Positions 1 through 11,982 of a stretch of 64,000 nt of DNA are shown piece after piece (the first letter of the stretch is position 1; the number at the start of each line of letters is the position of its first letter). The DNA is from Pelecanus crispus (Eukaryota; Chordata; Aves; Pelecaniformes; Pelecanidae), in the NCBI RefSeq assembly GCF_030463565.1, contig NC_134676.1, positions 29,699,228 through 29,763,227 of the forward strand, given 5' to 3'. Both the position numbers and the translations under genes were made by a program. The notes beneath the pieces were generated by a model. It made no database searches, had not been told where the DNA came from, and saw only the letters and a list, made by a program, of their open reading frames with translations.

Positions 1-2099
1 TTGGTCAGATGAGTAGAAGTTTTGTCACTCTCTGAATATATCAAAGGTGAATGTTATATATTAAAATGTGACAATCTGTCATATGAATAGCTGTTGGAAC
101 ACAAGGATTAATTGGATGACTAAAATCAGGTTGTGCTATCAAAATGAGCAATTCAGAATACTGTTCAAATTGCAAGTAAGTACTGGCAAGCACAAAATAC
201 AGGACACTCACCAACACCAGTGTTGTATAGGGTGCTGGGCATTGGAAGGTTTGACTACTACTTCTGCCTCTATCCTAAAGGTATAGCTTAACAAAAAGTT
301 GTGTGGTGGCATGCATGTATAGGTCTTGTTACAAAGCCAGACTACTTTGTTTCTCTAACTGATACCCTTCCTTGCCCGTAAGGCTTCTTGCCCTATTATG
401 CCCAATTAATTCAAGACAAAACCTTCTCATTTTCACTTCCTAAGCCTGTACTCACTGTTTTTCCCTGGTTTTTTTTCCTTCATTCTGGCTGACTTTACTG
501 GACACTATAACCAGATTTTCAATTAGCATATCACGTTGCACTCTGGTGAATGGCAGAACAGAGTTTTGCCACTAGTGGAGGTGTTCTTCCTAAGAAACTG
601 TGCGTCTAGCTACAAGAATAAAATAGAGAGCATGGACCTGCTTTTAATTCAGTACACCTTTACACAATTTCATCTTTAATTATTATTGTTTTAGAAACTT
701 AAATTTTTTCTAGTATTTGCCTACACAAGAGTTCTTACTAGGAACAAAGTGACTGATCCTCTGCTACTTAAGAGTACCGGTGAAAATGAGACTATATCTA
801 AGAAGCTTTGATGTGTGACAATGCTGCTCTTCCTCTTCCAACTCATTTGCAATCCATCTTCAGTTTCTTTAGTTTTCAGTTTCTACAACTTCACCAGCCT
901 CCCTTCTTTGAGGAGGGAGGAAAATGAGGGGAAACCCTGAGTGCGTGCCATTTTGGAATGCTTAAAGCTCCTGAGACTTAAAGCTTGCCAGTCAGAATAT
1001 TACCTCTGATCAGTAGTATATCTTCTGATTCAGAGAAGAACATCCATCGTTTGAAGTTATATAAATGCTTTTTCCTTGGAGATACCAAAATAAACATTTG
1101 TACTGTTGAATCTGTACTTGCTTGAACAACCAGTGTTTGCCACTTCAGATGAAGCAGACAACCTCACTAGGAAGGAACGGTGTTGCCCAGTCCAGCACTG
1201 TAGGGCTAAGGTGTTATAAGCTGCCTATACTGAGCTGAACACAGACTGCAGTCATTACTAGTACTTACGACTATGTCACAACACTGTTGCTCCTGAATAC
1301 TTTTTGAAAGCAGAAGGCGCAGCTGAGTAAAATCTTCATGTGGTAAAATTTTCTGTGGGACCAAGATGTGCTTTTGTATGGCTCTTTAGATTGCTTTCAG
1401 TCAAGATACTCAATTCTGGAGCTGGCCAAAAATACTGTGGGTACTATTATTGGTGGTATGGAAAAATATTTGGTTTTTTTTCTGGGTTCCACTCCCTTTT
1501 GGCATTAAAGGAAAGGAGTTTTTACTTGCATGTGAGAAGTGGTAACTGGCATTCCTTTATAAGGCTGGATTTGGCTTCATGAAAGTGGTCAGCTAACCAA
1601 ATGCACCTGCCCCAGCACTGCAAGACAGCAAACACACTGAAATTGTTATATCATCCTAATGCCTCACAGCTTTCTGAAAATCTATAAAGAGGTGGTGATG
1701 TTGCTTCCTAGGAGCCATCACCAGCTAACTCAGACACCAGCATGTAACCTCATGAGTAGGAGGCACCATTTTTTCAGGTAGGAGGCACCTCAGAACTGCA
1801 CTGCTTTGAGTACTGCTTGGTGGACAGAAGTGCCTTTAGAAATCACACCAGCAACACTTTCCCTTTCTGTAGGAAACCACCACATCAAATGCCAGTATCA
1901 AGCATCCCTAAGTACTTAGATTTGACATGAGAAACAACAAAACATCACTGAGTAGGAGAGTTTGACTTTAAAAAAGCATACAAAGAAATACGCCTTGCAG
2001 CAAACTATATTCAGCTTGTAACACGCCCTAAGGAAAGGCTTCAAATAGTTGGCTAAATATGTCCAACCTACCCCAAAAAATTCACATTATTGTGAGGCC

Positions 2100-2149
2100 A
2101 AAACAGACCTTACCCCAAAACAGACCTTACCCCAAAACAGACCTTACCC
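2100..2149. repeat. Short tandem repeat, 17-bp unit x 3
   Basis: Three consecutive copies of AAAACAGACCTTACCCC are read directly. The first two are identical and complete; the third ends one base short. Nothing suggests a function; replication slippage is enough to explain it. Confidence 0.9.
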
Positions 2150-2439
2150 AAGGCTACCTGAACTTCAGAAAAAGGCACAGCAAACAAAACCTAAAGTTTT
2201 ATAACCTTAACACTCAAGGGAAAGCCTGAAAACTTCTGTCCTTTCTCTCCACAAGCTACTTGAGAGAAAATATATTCCAAGACTCACCCCAAAACACTTA
2301 GAGCAAACAGCACTTTTGAAGAACCTAAACCAATGTGATTAAGTACACGAAGGCACTAGGCTAGTCAACAGGTCAAAACACTCCAAAGCTGCCTGGGAGG
2401 ACTCCCAGCAAGGTACAGACCACAGATCTGCCTCCAACA

Positions 2440-2790
2440 TACACAAGGCACCTCGGGTGGCTCCCTTGCCAGAACCTAGAAACGTGTAACTCCAGGAGTG
2501 TGTTGCTCTCCTCTGGAGATAGGTGAATTCTCAGATAGCAGCTCTAGACTCCTCCGAGGTAACTACCCAAGGAGTTTTGTCCGTGTTAGAGGCAGTTCCA
2601 TTCCTGTTAGCTCCCTAGGACCTCTTGCAGACATCTCCAGGGGCATTTTTATTTCTTCTGGACACAAATGAATTCCCAGGTAGCCGCCCCAGACTCTTCT
2701 AAGGCAACTACTCAAAGACCATTGTGTATGTTGGGGGAAGATTTATGTCCGGTAGCTCTTCAGGAATTTTCTCTATGATCAAGAAACTTG
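2440..2790. repeat. Degenerate tandem repeat, period about 145 bp
   Basis: The segment starting near 2488 aligns without gaps to the segment starting near 2633. Shared blocks include CTCCAGG, TGAATTC, CAG-TAGC, AGACTC and AACTAC-CAA in the same order and spacing. A further partial copy begins near 2750, where GGTAGCTCTTCAGGA parallels GTTAGCTCCCTAGGA at 2605. That makes about 2.3 diverged copies of an old minisatellite-like unit, or an internally repeated remnant of an unrecognised element. Confidence 0.65.
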
Positions 2791-5700
2791 TTATTTTACT
2801 TGTTCTTTTTCAGTGTATAGGCTTCAGGGACAGGAAAAGAGATAATAACGGAGATCCCATACTCTGATTCTGGATGCTCAGAATAAGGAGCTCCAGGAAA
2901 GCATTCCTGAAGCATTTAATCAGATACCACAATCCACTGGATAACTTTAAAGTTTCTTTCAAGACTTAAAATAAAAAAATTTAAAAAAAAAAAAGTGAAT
3001 TAAAAATCTGTCACTTCTCACATGTGGTATGTTTGCCATACAACTACTTAGGAAAAGCCTTTTCCTTAAACCTATACTACAACATCCCTACAGAGGCATG
3101 GAAAGGAAGAATTAGCCAGCATACAGGGGAAAAACCATGGAAATTTTAGTGATCCAACAAAATTCATTATCTCATAACTTGGCTTCCCTTAAGATATTTA
3201 TGCACCTCAATTTATGCATTGATTACTAAAACTCAGTCAGGCTTAATTTCTTTTTTCTAATTCTTCATGTATCTAAAGAGAAAAAATGTTTTGCTGTTGT
3301 TTAAGTAGGAGCCTACATGTTATGCAGCATTTTAAACTGTAAGGGTACATTAATCTGACTTGACTTCTGAATTGTAATGCAATCAGATTCACTCCTTGGC
3401 AGTTATTTCAGTATATTTAATAATGACATCATGTGGGACAATGGTATTGGGGGGAGGGGTGGGAGGGAGGGAGCAGTAGCGAGGCATTTGTTTTAATTAA
3501 ACAGTTAAAGCTGCTGAGCCACTTTTCTAGATTAATCCTGCTCATCAAATATACCTTACTGAAACTGGTGGCTGGAGAACTAACACCTGACCTCACACAA
3601 TGGTCTTTTCTTGCTCAGCCTAAAGATCTTTTCACACCAACGTGCCAAGAAAGTCCATGATGGAATGGACTCACAACAACTGCTGTCCAGATCAAGTTTA
3701 AATTCCAACACTCATCAGAAAACATTCACATCAAACCCACAAGACCACTTTGGATCCCAGTAATGGTTTATAAAAAGCCATTTCAAATTCTGCTTGCTGA
3801 GCTGGATGAATTATTAGTGTCATGATTACCAGAGAATAAATTACCATCTGTTCAGATTTCTATTGAAACAAAAACCTGGGGGGGCCAGGGGGAAGGACAG
3901 GACAGGACCTTCTTCCATGGTAGTGTTCCATGTCAAAGTAAGGTACTCTGAATGGCTAAGTCATCACATGAACAAGATCAAGAGTTGCAGAGACGCTGCT
4001 CTATCTTCAACTGGTTTATAAAATTCCAAAGCATTTTGGAAATAAACTTAAAAGACCATCCTTAAAGCCTATGACAAAGGCAGTACTAAAGCAGTGTTCT
4101 CAATCCCAGCTCACTCACCTTCAGACTAAGAATCCATCTCAAGCATTCTGATCCTTGACTGCAATAGCCTTACTCCAGGCCATGATCAATCCACTAAGAT
4201 AACACTCTGTTGAGACCAAAGACTAGAGTTCCCACATTAGGAAGGGGTGAAGACTCAGTCACTAAAACAAATCCAAGATCAGAATCACAAAGGCTTTGTA
4301 TAGATGCAACAGGAAAGACATCTACAGCTACATGGGCCAGCAGAAAGCTACCAGGATCATCATGCATTTCTCTAATATTTTCCTAGTAGCCTAGGTCCTG
4401 CCAAGAGCACAGCAAACAGAGGAGAGGGAGACAAACGCAGAACTTTAGAGAAACTGTGCACAACCTAACCATGCCCTCTGTCTCTTGTCTGAGAGGGATA
4501 AAATATAGATCTGAGAAAGGACACATGCATTTTGGGAATAAGGATGGACAGTCTAAATCTTAACTAGAATACATACCATGTCTGTAGTTCTGTTCTTTTT
4601 TTCACCACATAAAGAGGCATTTGGTATGTCAAATCTTACCTAAGAAGTGTAAGCTTTGACACCACTTCGGTTATTGCATTTTTTATACAAAATACGCACC
4701 AACATGAAAGGCCAGGTAGGATGCCACATTAATTCTGACCCCATATAAAGAGAGCTTCCTTTTTTTTTGCTCAGAGGTGTGAAGACCACAGTCAAAGATA
4801 CATGGATACATGCAGAAACATAGTAGAAATAGTCTGCAGGAATTACAAAGTTGCAATCTAGTTTCGCTTTAGAGTTGAACAGAGAAATGTTACCAGAAGG
4901 CAACACAGTAGTCTTTGCTGATGCATATAGGCCCTGTCATCTCACTGTATGCTGTTACAACCTTGAATCAACAGAATATTATGGCAGGATTACGACATAG
5001 TCATCACACCTAATGCTCCCTTACTGACAAATTGAATTAGTGAAGACTAGAAAGTATTCTTGGTGAATGACAATGGACATAATTTTTTGATAATTTAGTG
5101 CAAGCCAGATCCACCTCTCATTCACAAAATTCAGGATGCTGTGTGAGATAAAGTATGGTGTAATTCCAGGCTAAAAATAATGATAAGAAAACACCAGGGA
5201 ATTGACAAAGTTGTCCTACAAAAGGACAAGACAGATGAATTAAGAAGGATGCTATTTTTGTCAGTCTATTTTAGATGGGGGAGAAAAAAGGGATCTTATA
5301 AACATTAATTTACAGAACGTATAAACAAAAGCAAGGCTTTGATACAGACAACTTTGGGAATTTCATCATTATGGTCAACAAGGTCCAAAAAAACCTCAGA
5401 ACTTCTGCTTACAGTATGAATTTTCCATATTGTGATACCTAGAGGTCCTTCCTCTGACCTGCCTCATGCTTCAGATGTCTTGGACAACTGCCTCAATGTA
5501 CCTTAACTAGAGGCTCGAACCGGCCTTGGCAAGACAGCAAGGAGGCTGAAATTAGGGCAACACTTTCTCATATTTTCCTGCAAGGGAACAGACTTAAACT
5601 ACAGAAGCAAAAACGTCAACAAGGAAAGGAGGATTTAGATGCATGACTTGGAACAAAGAAGGGAAGCTGCAGGTAGGTGAAGAAAGCAACAACAGAGGCA

Positions 5701-6317
5701 AAGCTGATGCTCCCTTGCAGCACTGGACTGTTTCAGTCAACCACACATAAAATACGGAAAGTGATCTGAGAAGCGGCAGCAGCAACATGCACACACTCCA
5801 GAAAACAACTCATAAACAGAATACAGAAGCCTATAGGATTCTGAGCTCAGCTCAGGGGACACCAAGAGGAGAAAAAACCCCAAAACACCAAAACCCACAC
5901 CAACCCTAAGGCAGGGCGGTGCCACTACATTATCTGTCAGGTTTTATACCTGCCAAACCAAGACGAAAGAGCCATACTAACAGAGCATCTGAGTAATATT
6001 TTCATTTACAGATAAATTAGTAAAAACAAGCTTCTTTCATTCCAGTATTTTTCGGTTAATCTGGACTCCATCTCACCCAACTAAGGAAGATCTCTGAGCA
6101 CCTGGCCTCCTGGAAAGTACATTCTACAGACCTATACCTCAGCCTCTAATGGCTTGGGTCCGTATTTTAATCCATCTGCTTGCCCACTGTCTGAGTTCCA
6201 GGATTGAATGCTATTTCCTTGACATTTTTTATATTCTGTGATATTTGTAACATTGGGGTTCATCCAGATTCACAACTCTATGTTTAGAAATGCATACTGG
6301 TTAAAAGAAAAAAAGAA

Positions 6318-8403
6318 AAAGAAAGGAAGTGCTTAAAGGAAACGGTCCTCAGGGACAGGGGAATGGAACAGAGCTGGCAGATCTTTAAGGAGATCTTCCA
6401 TAGAGCGCAAGAGCTCTCAGTCCCCAAGTGTAAGAAATCAGGCAACGAAGGGAAGAGACCAGCATGGCTGAGTTGAGACATGCTGGTCAAACTAAAGAGT
6501 AAGAGGGAACTGCACAGGCAGTGGAAGCAGGGGCAGGTGTCCTGGGAAGAGTACAGGGATGCTGCCCACTTGCTGAATTTGGCAAGGGATGTTAAGAATA
6601 ACAAGAAGGGCTTCTACAGGTATGTCAACCAGAAAAGGAAGGTTAAAGAAAGCATACCCCCCCGATGAACAAGAATGGTGACCTAGTATCAACAGATGAG
6701 GAGAAAGCGGAAGTACTCAACAACTTCTTTGCCTCAGTCTTCACCGACAACCTCTCTCCTTGCCCCTCCCAAATCTATGGACCACAAGATGGGGACCAGG
6801 GGGTAAAGCCCCTCGCACTGTAAGGGAAGATCAGGTTCGAGACCACCTGAGGAACCTGAATGTACATAAGTCTATGGGACCTGATGAGATGCATCCCAGA
6901 GTCCTGAGGGAATTGGCTGATGTAGTTGCCAAGCCACTCTCCATGAAAAGTCATGGCACTCAGGTGAAGTCCCTGGTGGCTGGAAGAAGGGGAATGTTGT
7001 GCCCATTTTTAAAAAGGGAAGAAAGGAGGACCCTGGGAACTACCGACCTGTCAGCCTCACCTCTGTGCCTGGGAAGATCATGGAGCAGATCCTCCTAGAA
7101 TCTATGCTCAAGCACATGGAAGACAGGGAGGTGATTCGAGACAGCCAGCACAGATTCACCAAGGGCAATTCCTGCCTGACCAACCTAGTGGCTTTCTATG
7201 AAGGAGTGACTGCATCAGTGGACAAGGGAAAAGCAATGGATGTCATCTATTTGGACTTCTGTAAAGCCTTCAACACAGTCCCCCACAACATCCTTCTCTC
7301 TAAATTGGGGAGATATAGGTTTGATGGGTGGACTGTTTGGTGGATAAGGAATTGGCTGGATGGTCGCATCCAGAGGGCAGTGGTCAACAGCTCGATGTCC
7401 ACATGGAGACCGGTGACAAGTGGAGTCCCTCACAGGTCCGTACTGGGACCGGTGATGTTTAACATCTTCATCAATGACATAGACAGTGGGATCAAGTGCA
7501 CCCTCAGCAAGTTTGCAGATGACACCAAGCTGAGTGGTGCAGCTGACACACCAGGAGGACGAGATGTCATCCAGAGGGACCTGGACAAGCTGGAGAAGTG
7601 GGCCCATGTGAACCTTATGAGGTTCAACAAGGCCAAGTGCAGGGGCCTGCACCTGGGATGGGGCAACCCCCAATATCAATACAAGCTGGGGGATGAAGGG
7701 ATTGAGAGCAGCCCTGTGGAGAAGGACTTGGGGGTACTGGTGGACGAAAAGCTGGACATGAGCCAACAATGTGCGCTTGCAGCCCAGAAAGCCAACCGTA
7801 TCCTGGGCTGCATCAAAAGAAGCGTGGCCAGCAGGTTGAGGGAGGTGATTCTGCCCCTCTACTCTGCTCTGGTGAGACCCCACCTGGAGCACTGTATCCA
7901 GCTCTCGGGCCCTCAGCACATGAAGGACATGGAACTGTTGGAGCGGGTACAGAAGAGGGCCACCAAAATGATCCAAGGGCTGGAGCACCTCTCCTACGAG
8001 GCCAGGCTGAGTGGGTTGGGGTTGTTCAGCCTGGAGAAGAGAAGGCTGCGAGAAGACGTTTCTGCGGCCTTTCAGTACTTAAAGGGGGACTATAGGAAGG
8101 ATGGGGAGAATCTTTTTAGCAAGGCCTGTTGTGACAGGACAAGGAATAATGGATTTAAACTAAAGCAGAATAGATTTAGATTGGATATAAGGAAGAAATT
8201 TTTTACAATGAGGCTGGTGAAGCACTGGAACAGGTTGCCCAGAGAGGTAGTGGAGGTCCCATCCCTGGCAACATTCCAGGTCAGGTTGGATGGGGCTCTG
8301 AGCAACCTGATCTAGTTCAAGCTGTCCCTGCTCACTGCAGGGGGGTTGGGCTAGATGACATCTAAAGGTCCCTTCCAACCCAAAGCATTCTATGATTGTA
8401 TGA
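6318..8403 (+). mobile_element. CR1 LINE, 5'-truncated, ORF2 reverse transcriptase region and 3' UTR
   Basis: CR1 non-LTR retrotransposons encode one polyprotein (endonuclease plus reverse transcriptase) and move by target-primed reverse transcription. This copy begins in the linker between the two domains (EIFHRAQELS, then RPAWLS) and keeps the whole reverse transcriptase and C-terminal part. It ends in CR1 3' UTR and a short ATTCTATGATTGTATGA tail near 8403. Seen motifs are [30 protein letters not shown] (motif A, with N where CR1 normally has D), [10 protein letters not shown] (motif B, normally [10 protein letters not shown]) and FADDTKL (motif C, intact). The linker carries stops and a frameshift near 6390 and 6960. 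The longest continuous frame is 6999-8315. It is a dead copy antisense to TNPO1. Confidence 0.95.
6999..8315 (+). pseudogene. CR1 reverse transcriptase, degenerate ORF2 remnant
   Basis: An open frame of 438 codons covers the reverse transcriptase fingers, palm and C-terminal region of CR1 ORF2. The start Met is incidental: homology continues upstream in another frame (DQVRDHLRNLNVHKSMGPDE at about 6830-6890), so this is a frameshifted remnant, not a gene start. Motif C FADD is intact. Motif B has two substitutions (GVPHRS for GVPQGS) and the second Asp of motif A is Asn. The frame ends in the usual CR1 C-terminus ([10 protein letters not shown], stop). A full CR1 ORF2 also has an N-terminal endonuclease, absent here. 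No function is expected. Confidence 0.9.
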
Positions 8404-10802
8404 AAGCTAGGGCATGTATATGCCACAGCTGCAAGCCAGGCCATGTTATTTTCACCAATGAAATGGTAGCAGGGCAACACCTGTTTCCAAGAAGACTTTG
8501 ACAGAAGCTTTGACAGCCTAACAAGGCCCACAGAATTTAAAAACAAAACCCAGAAGACCACCACATGCATGTAGGAGTACCACAATAGACCTAAAACCAA
8601 CAAGTCACAAGCATTCAGACACAGATGCCTGATGAAGCTAACACTGGAGGGAAAAAGAAATTTGTCTGCAAAGTTATTTGCCTGCAGAGGTGTAAGACTC
8701 GGACCAAAGATTATTTGGTACAATCTCCACTGCAGTAAAATGAGGGTATTTAACACACATTTCAATCAACCATTACAGAATTCCCACATTCAGGAGCTGT
8801 CACCTAAATGTATCCTTAAGCACAGTTTTCTCAGCAGTGGTTTCAACAGTGCCAAAAACTGAATTAAAGGTTATTCCCATCTGCTATCAAACCAAGCTCT
8901 TTTTCTCATGCACTATCAAAACACCTTAATTTTTATTAAATAAGCTGTCAGTGATTTTGGAAGCTTACTTTCATGGCTCCTTCTGCTGGGACAGTACGGC
9001 CATAACAGAAGTGTGAACTTCCAACAGTATGAATATGTATGCTTTGGTCTGTGGTGTAAAGCACAATAGTTCTTTCCCCTAGCCAACAAACTTGGCAAGG
9101 CTGTAGGACAGACCCCCAACAGAACCCTCTTCAGGAGAAGAAAGAAAAGAATACTTTCCCTGTTGTACTGAAGGCAGTTATCGACCTGATGAGTCCATCA
9201 CATTTTCACCTACTGGTCGAAAAGAGGATGCAAGAGTACTGTAGTTAATGAATAGCTGTTCTAATGGTTTCTTTACCTTGCTTGGGCAGGACTAATGAAG
9301 GATGAGGGAGGGCTGTTGGTTAGATTCACCAACAGTCTTCCATTGTCCCTCATTAGTCCTACCCAAGCAAGGTAACAGGATATGTAGAACTTGGCAAATA
9401 CTATGAAAAGCACCAACATCAGACCTAGTTATGGCACCTTCAATATTCTGCAAGTTTTCTGAACTAGAAGTACAAAGTTAAAAAAGTAGTTGCTTTGGAC
9501 AAAAGATTATGACTCTAAAAATGTAACTGATGCAGGACAAGAGCATCTCTGAAGCAACAGCTGCTTCTCAGCAGTCTCACAGAAGACCTGATGTACCTGT
9601 GAGATCAGTGCAGTCTGATCCCAAACACCTCTTCTTAGAAGTTAACTTGCTACTTCTCCCCAGCTTGCTTGCCTGCTCAACCCGCCAGATCCTATTTTTT
9701 TTTTTTGTCAGATGAAACAGCTTTATACAACCATTTTGCAATAGTTAGCATCTCCTACTCTTCATCCAATTCCAAACAGACTGATGTGTGTAAACATTAA
9801 GAAGCGTAAAAGAAGACTACTGGATAATCTAAGGAGATCTCTTGGGAAGAGAAGTTCTGACACATCGCTAAACACACATCAGTATCTAGAACCTCAAGCT
9901 CAAGTGGTGAACAGAATGAAGAAGGGGAAATTAGCAAGTAAGGCAGTGTTAGAAAACAAATTTTGGGGGAATAAAATGTGGAACAACCTTCTCATCACAT
10001 CCTCTGTACTAACTCCAGATCCCACTACTAGACTCGCTCCACTTTTCATTTTTCTGTTAATGGTATAAAGCACATGGTGTACCTACACCAGCACGTTGCT
10101 CAAACATTTAACATCCTGGCTGATTCAGGTCTTGAAAGCTCGTTCTCTCTCAAACTTGAGGTATTCCCCCAAGGCCTTACAGATGATCAGGAGACTTCCT
10201 CCATAGAACACACAAAAATACTGGGATATACTCCAGCCTTCAAATATGAAAATATACTTTCTTCCTCCTCTCTGTTTCCTTCCTACCAAAGTAAGCTGAC
10301 AGCACAACCAAAACACTAGTTAAAACTTAACATAAATCTTCTTGCTGATTCTTTGAATGTTACAGGGCCACATGTAAGTAAAATCTAACTCAAAGAGAAA
10401 AAAGAAAAGCATCCAGAAACCCAGACGTGAAACACTAGAAGACAGAAAAAGTACTGGTAGCAGGACACTGAGCAAAAAAACCCAGGAACAACTCAAATGA
10501 TTGAAGACATTAATCACAAACAAATGTAAAGAAGCCAGATGTGCCAGAACAGATCTTGAAACAAACTTCTTTCACTGTCAAAGACCTCACAAATCAGTAG
10601 CTGTAGCACACTGGAAAGACAATCTTTCACACACCCTGATCATTGCTAGGGAATTGTCTGAATTTAACAACCAGTAAAGGCTACACAGTATGCCATTTGT
10701 ACTAACGTCCATAAGAATAAGACAACAGTAAGTAGCCAGATGATTTCTAACTGCATTTTACTACAATGAAGACTTCAGAATGAAGATTCCGACACACATT
10801 AG
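8404..10802. other. Non-coding intronic DNA between two CR1 insertions
   Basis: No known exon. The stretch holds a 103-bp near-palindrome (9273-9375) and, on the minus strand, a splice-site-bounded open segment of 132 bp (8969-9100) discussed under findings. The rest is AT-rich with no recognisable element. Confidence 0.55.
9273..9375 (-). repeat. Imperfect palindrome / long hairpin
   Basis: The ends are TTACCTTGCTTGGG and CCCAAGCAAGGTAA, perfect inverse complements. The outer arms pair over 26 bp with one mismatch. A partly paired 14-nt section follows, then an inner 8-bp stem (CTGTTGGT with ACCAACAG) around a 7-nt loop. In a minus-strand transcript, the sense of TNPO1, the single outer mismatch becomes a G-U wobble; on the plus strand it is C-A. 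Options are a miRNA-like hairpin, a MITE remnant or a chance inverted duplication. No target-site duplication is visible at the ends. Confidence 0.75.
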
Positions 10803-10902
10803 AGAATCATAGAATCATTTAGGTTGGAAAAGACCTTTAAAATCATCCAGTCCAACCATTAACATAACATTACCGAGTCCACCACTAAACCAGTTAAAGG
10901 TA
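10803..10902 (-). mobile_element. CR1 3'-end fragment
   Basis: Beginning AATCATAGAATCATTTAGG, this is the reverse complement of a CR1 3' terminus, followed by GTTGGAAAAGACC and the CCACTAAACCA block of CR1 3' UTRs. Only about 100 bp remain. It sits 60 bp from the 3' end of the next, much longer CR1 in the same orientation. Confidence 0.8.
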
Positions 10903-11034
10903 GAGTAGCAGTTTCATGTTTCCTGGCTTGGTGGCTGGATTCATTTTAATGAAAGTAAAAACTAGGAATCATTAAGACTGGAAAGGATCTCTAAGATCAT
11001 CAGTCCAATCATCAACCCAACACCACCATGCCCA

Positions 11035-11970
11035 CTAAACCATGTCAAAAAGTGCCACATCTACCTGTTTTTTGAACACTTCCAGGGATGGTGACTCCAC
11101 CACCTCTCTGGGCAGCCTGTTCCTATGCTTGACTACCCTTTCCATAAAGAAATTCTTCCTAATATCCAATCTAAACCTCCCCTGGTGCAGCTTGAGCGCA
11201 TATCCTCTTGTCCTATTGCTAACTACTTGGGAGAAGGGACCAACACCCATCTCACTACAACCTCCTTTCAGGTAGTTGTAGAGAGCGATAAGGTCACCCC
11301 TCAGCCTCCTCTTCTCCAGGCTAAACAACCCCAGTTCCCTCAACTGCTCCTCATAAGGCCTGTGCTCCAGACCCTTCACCAGCTTTGTTGCCCTTCTCTG
11401 GACATGCTCCAGCACCTCAATGTCCTTCTTGTATTGAGGGGCCCAACACTGGACACAGTATTCCAGGTGCACCCTCACCAGTGCCGAGTACAGGGGCACA
11501 ATCGCTTCCCTAGTCCTGCTAGCCACACTATTCCTGATACAAGCCAGGATGCTGTTGGCCTTCTTGGCCACCTGCGCACACTGCTGGCTCATGTTCAGCT
11601 GGCTGTCTACCAACACCCCCATGTCCTTTTCGGCCAGGCAGCTTTCCAGCCACTCTTCCCCAAGCCTGTAGCGTTGCATGGGGTTGTTGTGACCCAAGTG
11701 CAGGACCCAGCACTTGGCCTTGTTAAACCTCGTACAGTTGGCCTTGGCCCATCGATCCAGCCTGTCCAGGTCCCTCTGCAGGGCCATCCTACCCTCCAGC
11801 AGATCGACACTCCCACCCAGTTTGGTGTCATCTGTAGACTTACTGAGGGCACACTCAATCCCCTCATCCACATCATCGATAAAGATATTAAACAAGGCTG
11901 GCCCCAAAACAGAGCCCTGCGGAACACCACTTGTGACCGGCCGCCAACTGGACTTAACTCCATTTACCAC
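11035..11970 (-). pseudogene. CR1 reverse transcriptase C-terminal half, degenerate
   Basis: An open frame of 311 codons runs from just before motif B ([18 protein letters not shown]) to the CR1 C-terminus. The motif C Asp pair is kept but the two residues before it are changed (Phe-Ala to Ser-Thr). Conserved CR1 blocks follow in order: [59 protein letters not shown] and [10 protein letters not shown]. The Met is internal to the ancestral protein; the N-terminal part lies at 11983-12483 across a stop. Confidence 0.9.
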
Positions 11971-11982
11971 TACTCTCTGGGC

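Larger units (their letters stand above)
1..6317. other. Non-coding, probable TNPO1 intron
   Basis: No exon or recognisable protein was found on either strand; the few open frames are short and lack family signatures. The stretch lies downstream (minus strand) of TNPO1 coding exon B, so it is most simply the following intron. I looked for the next TNPO1 exon (the HEAT-repeat segment after KLKSE) by its reverse complement and did not see it, so the intron probably runs beyond the left edge. It contains a 17-bp tandem triplet at 2100-2149 and a decayed 145-bp tandem repeat at about 2440-2790, listed separately. Confidence 0.6.

Noticed and set aside
7215-7988. 257-codon minus-strand frame opposite the plus-strand CR1
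   Set aside because: Antisense shadow of the CR1 reverse transcriptase frame.
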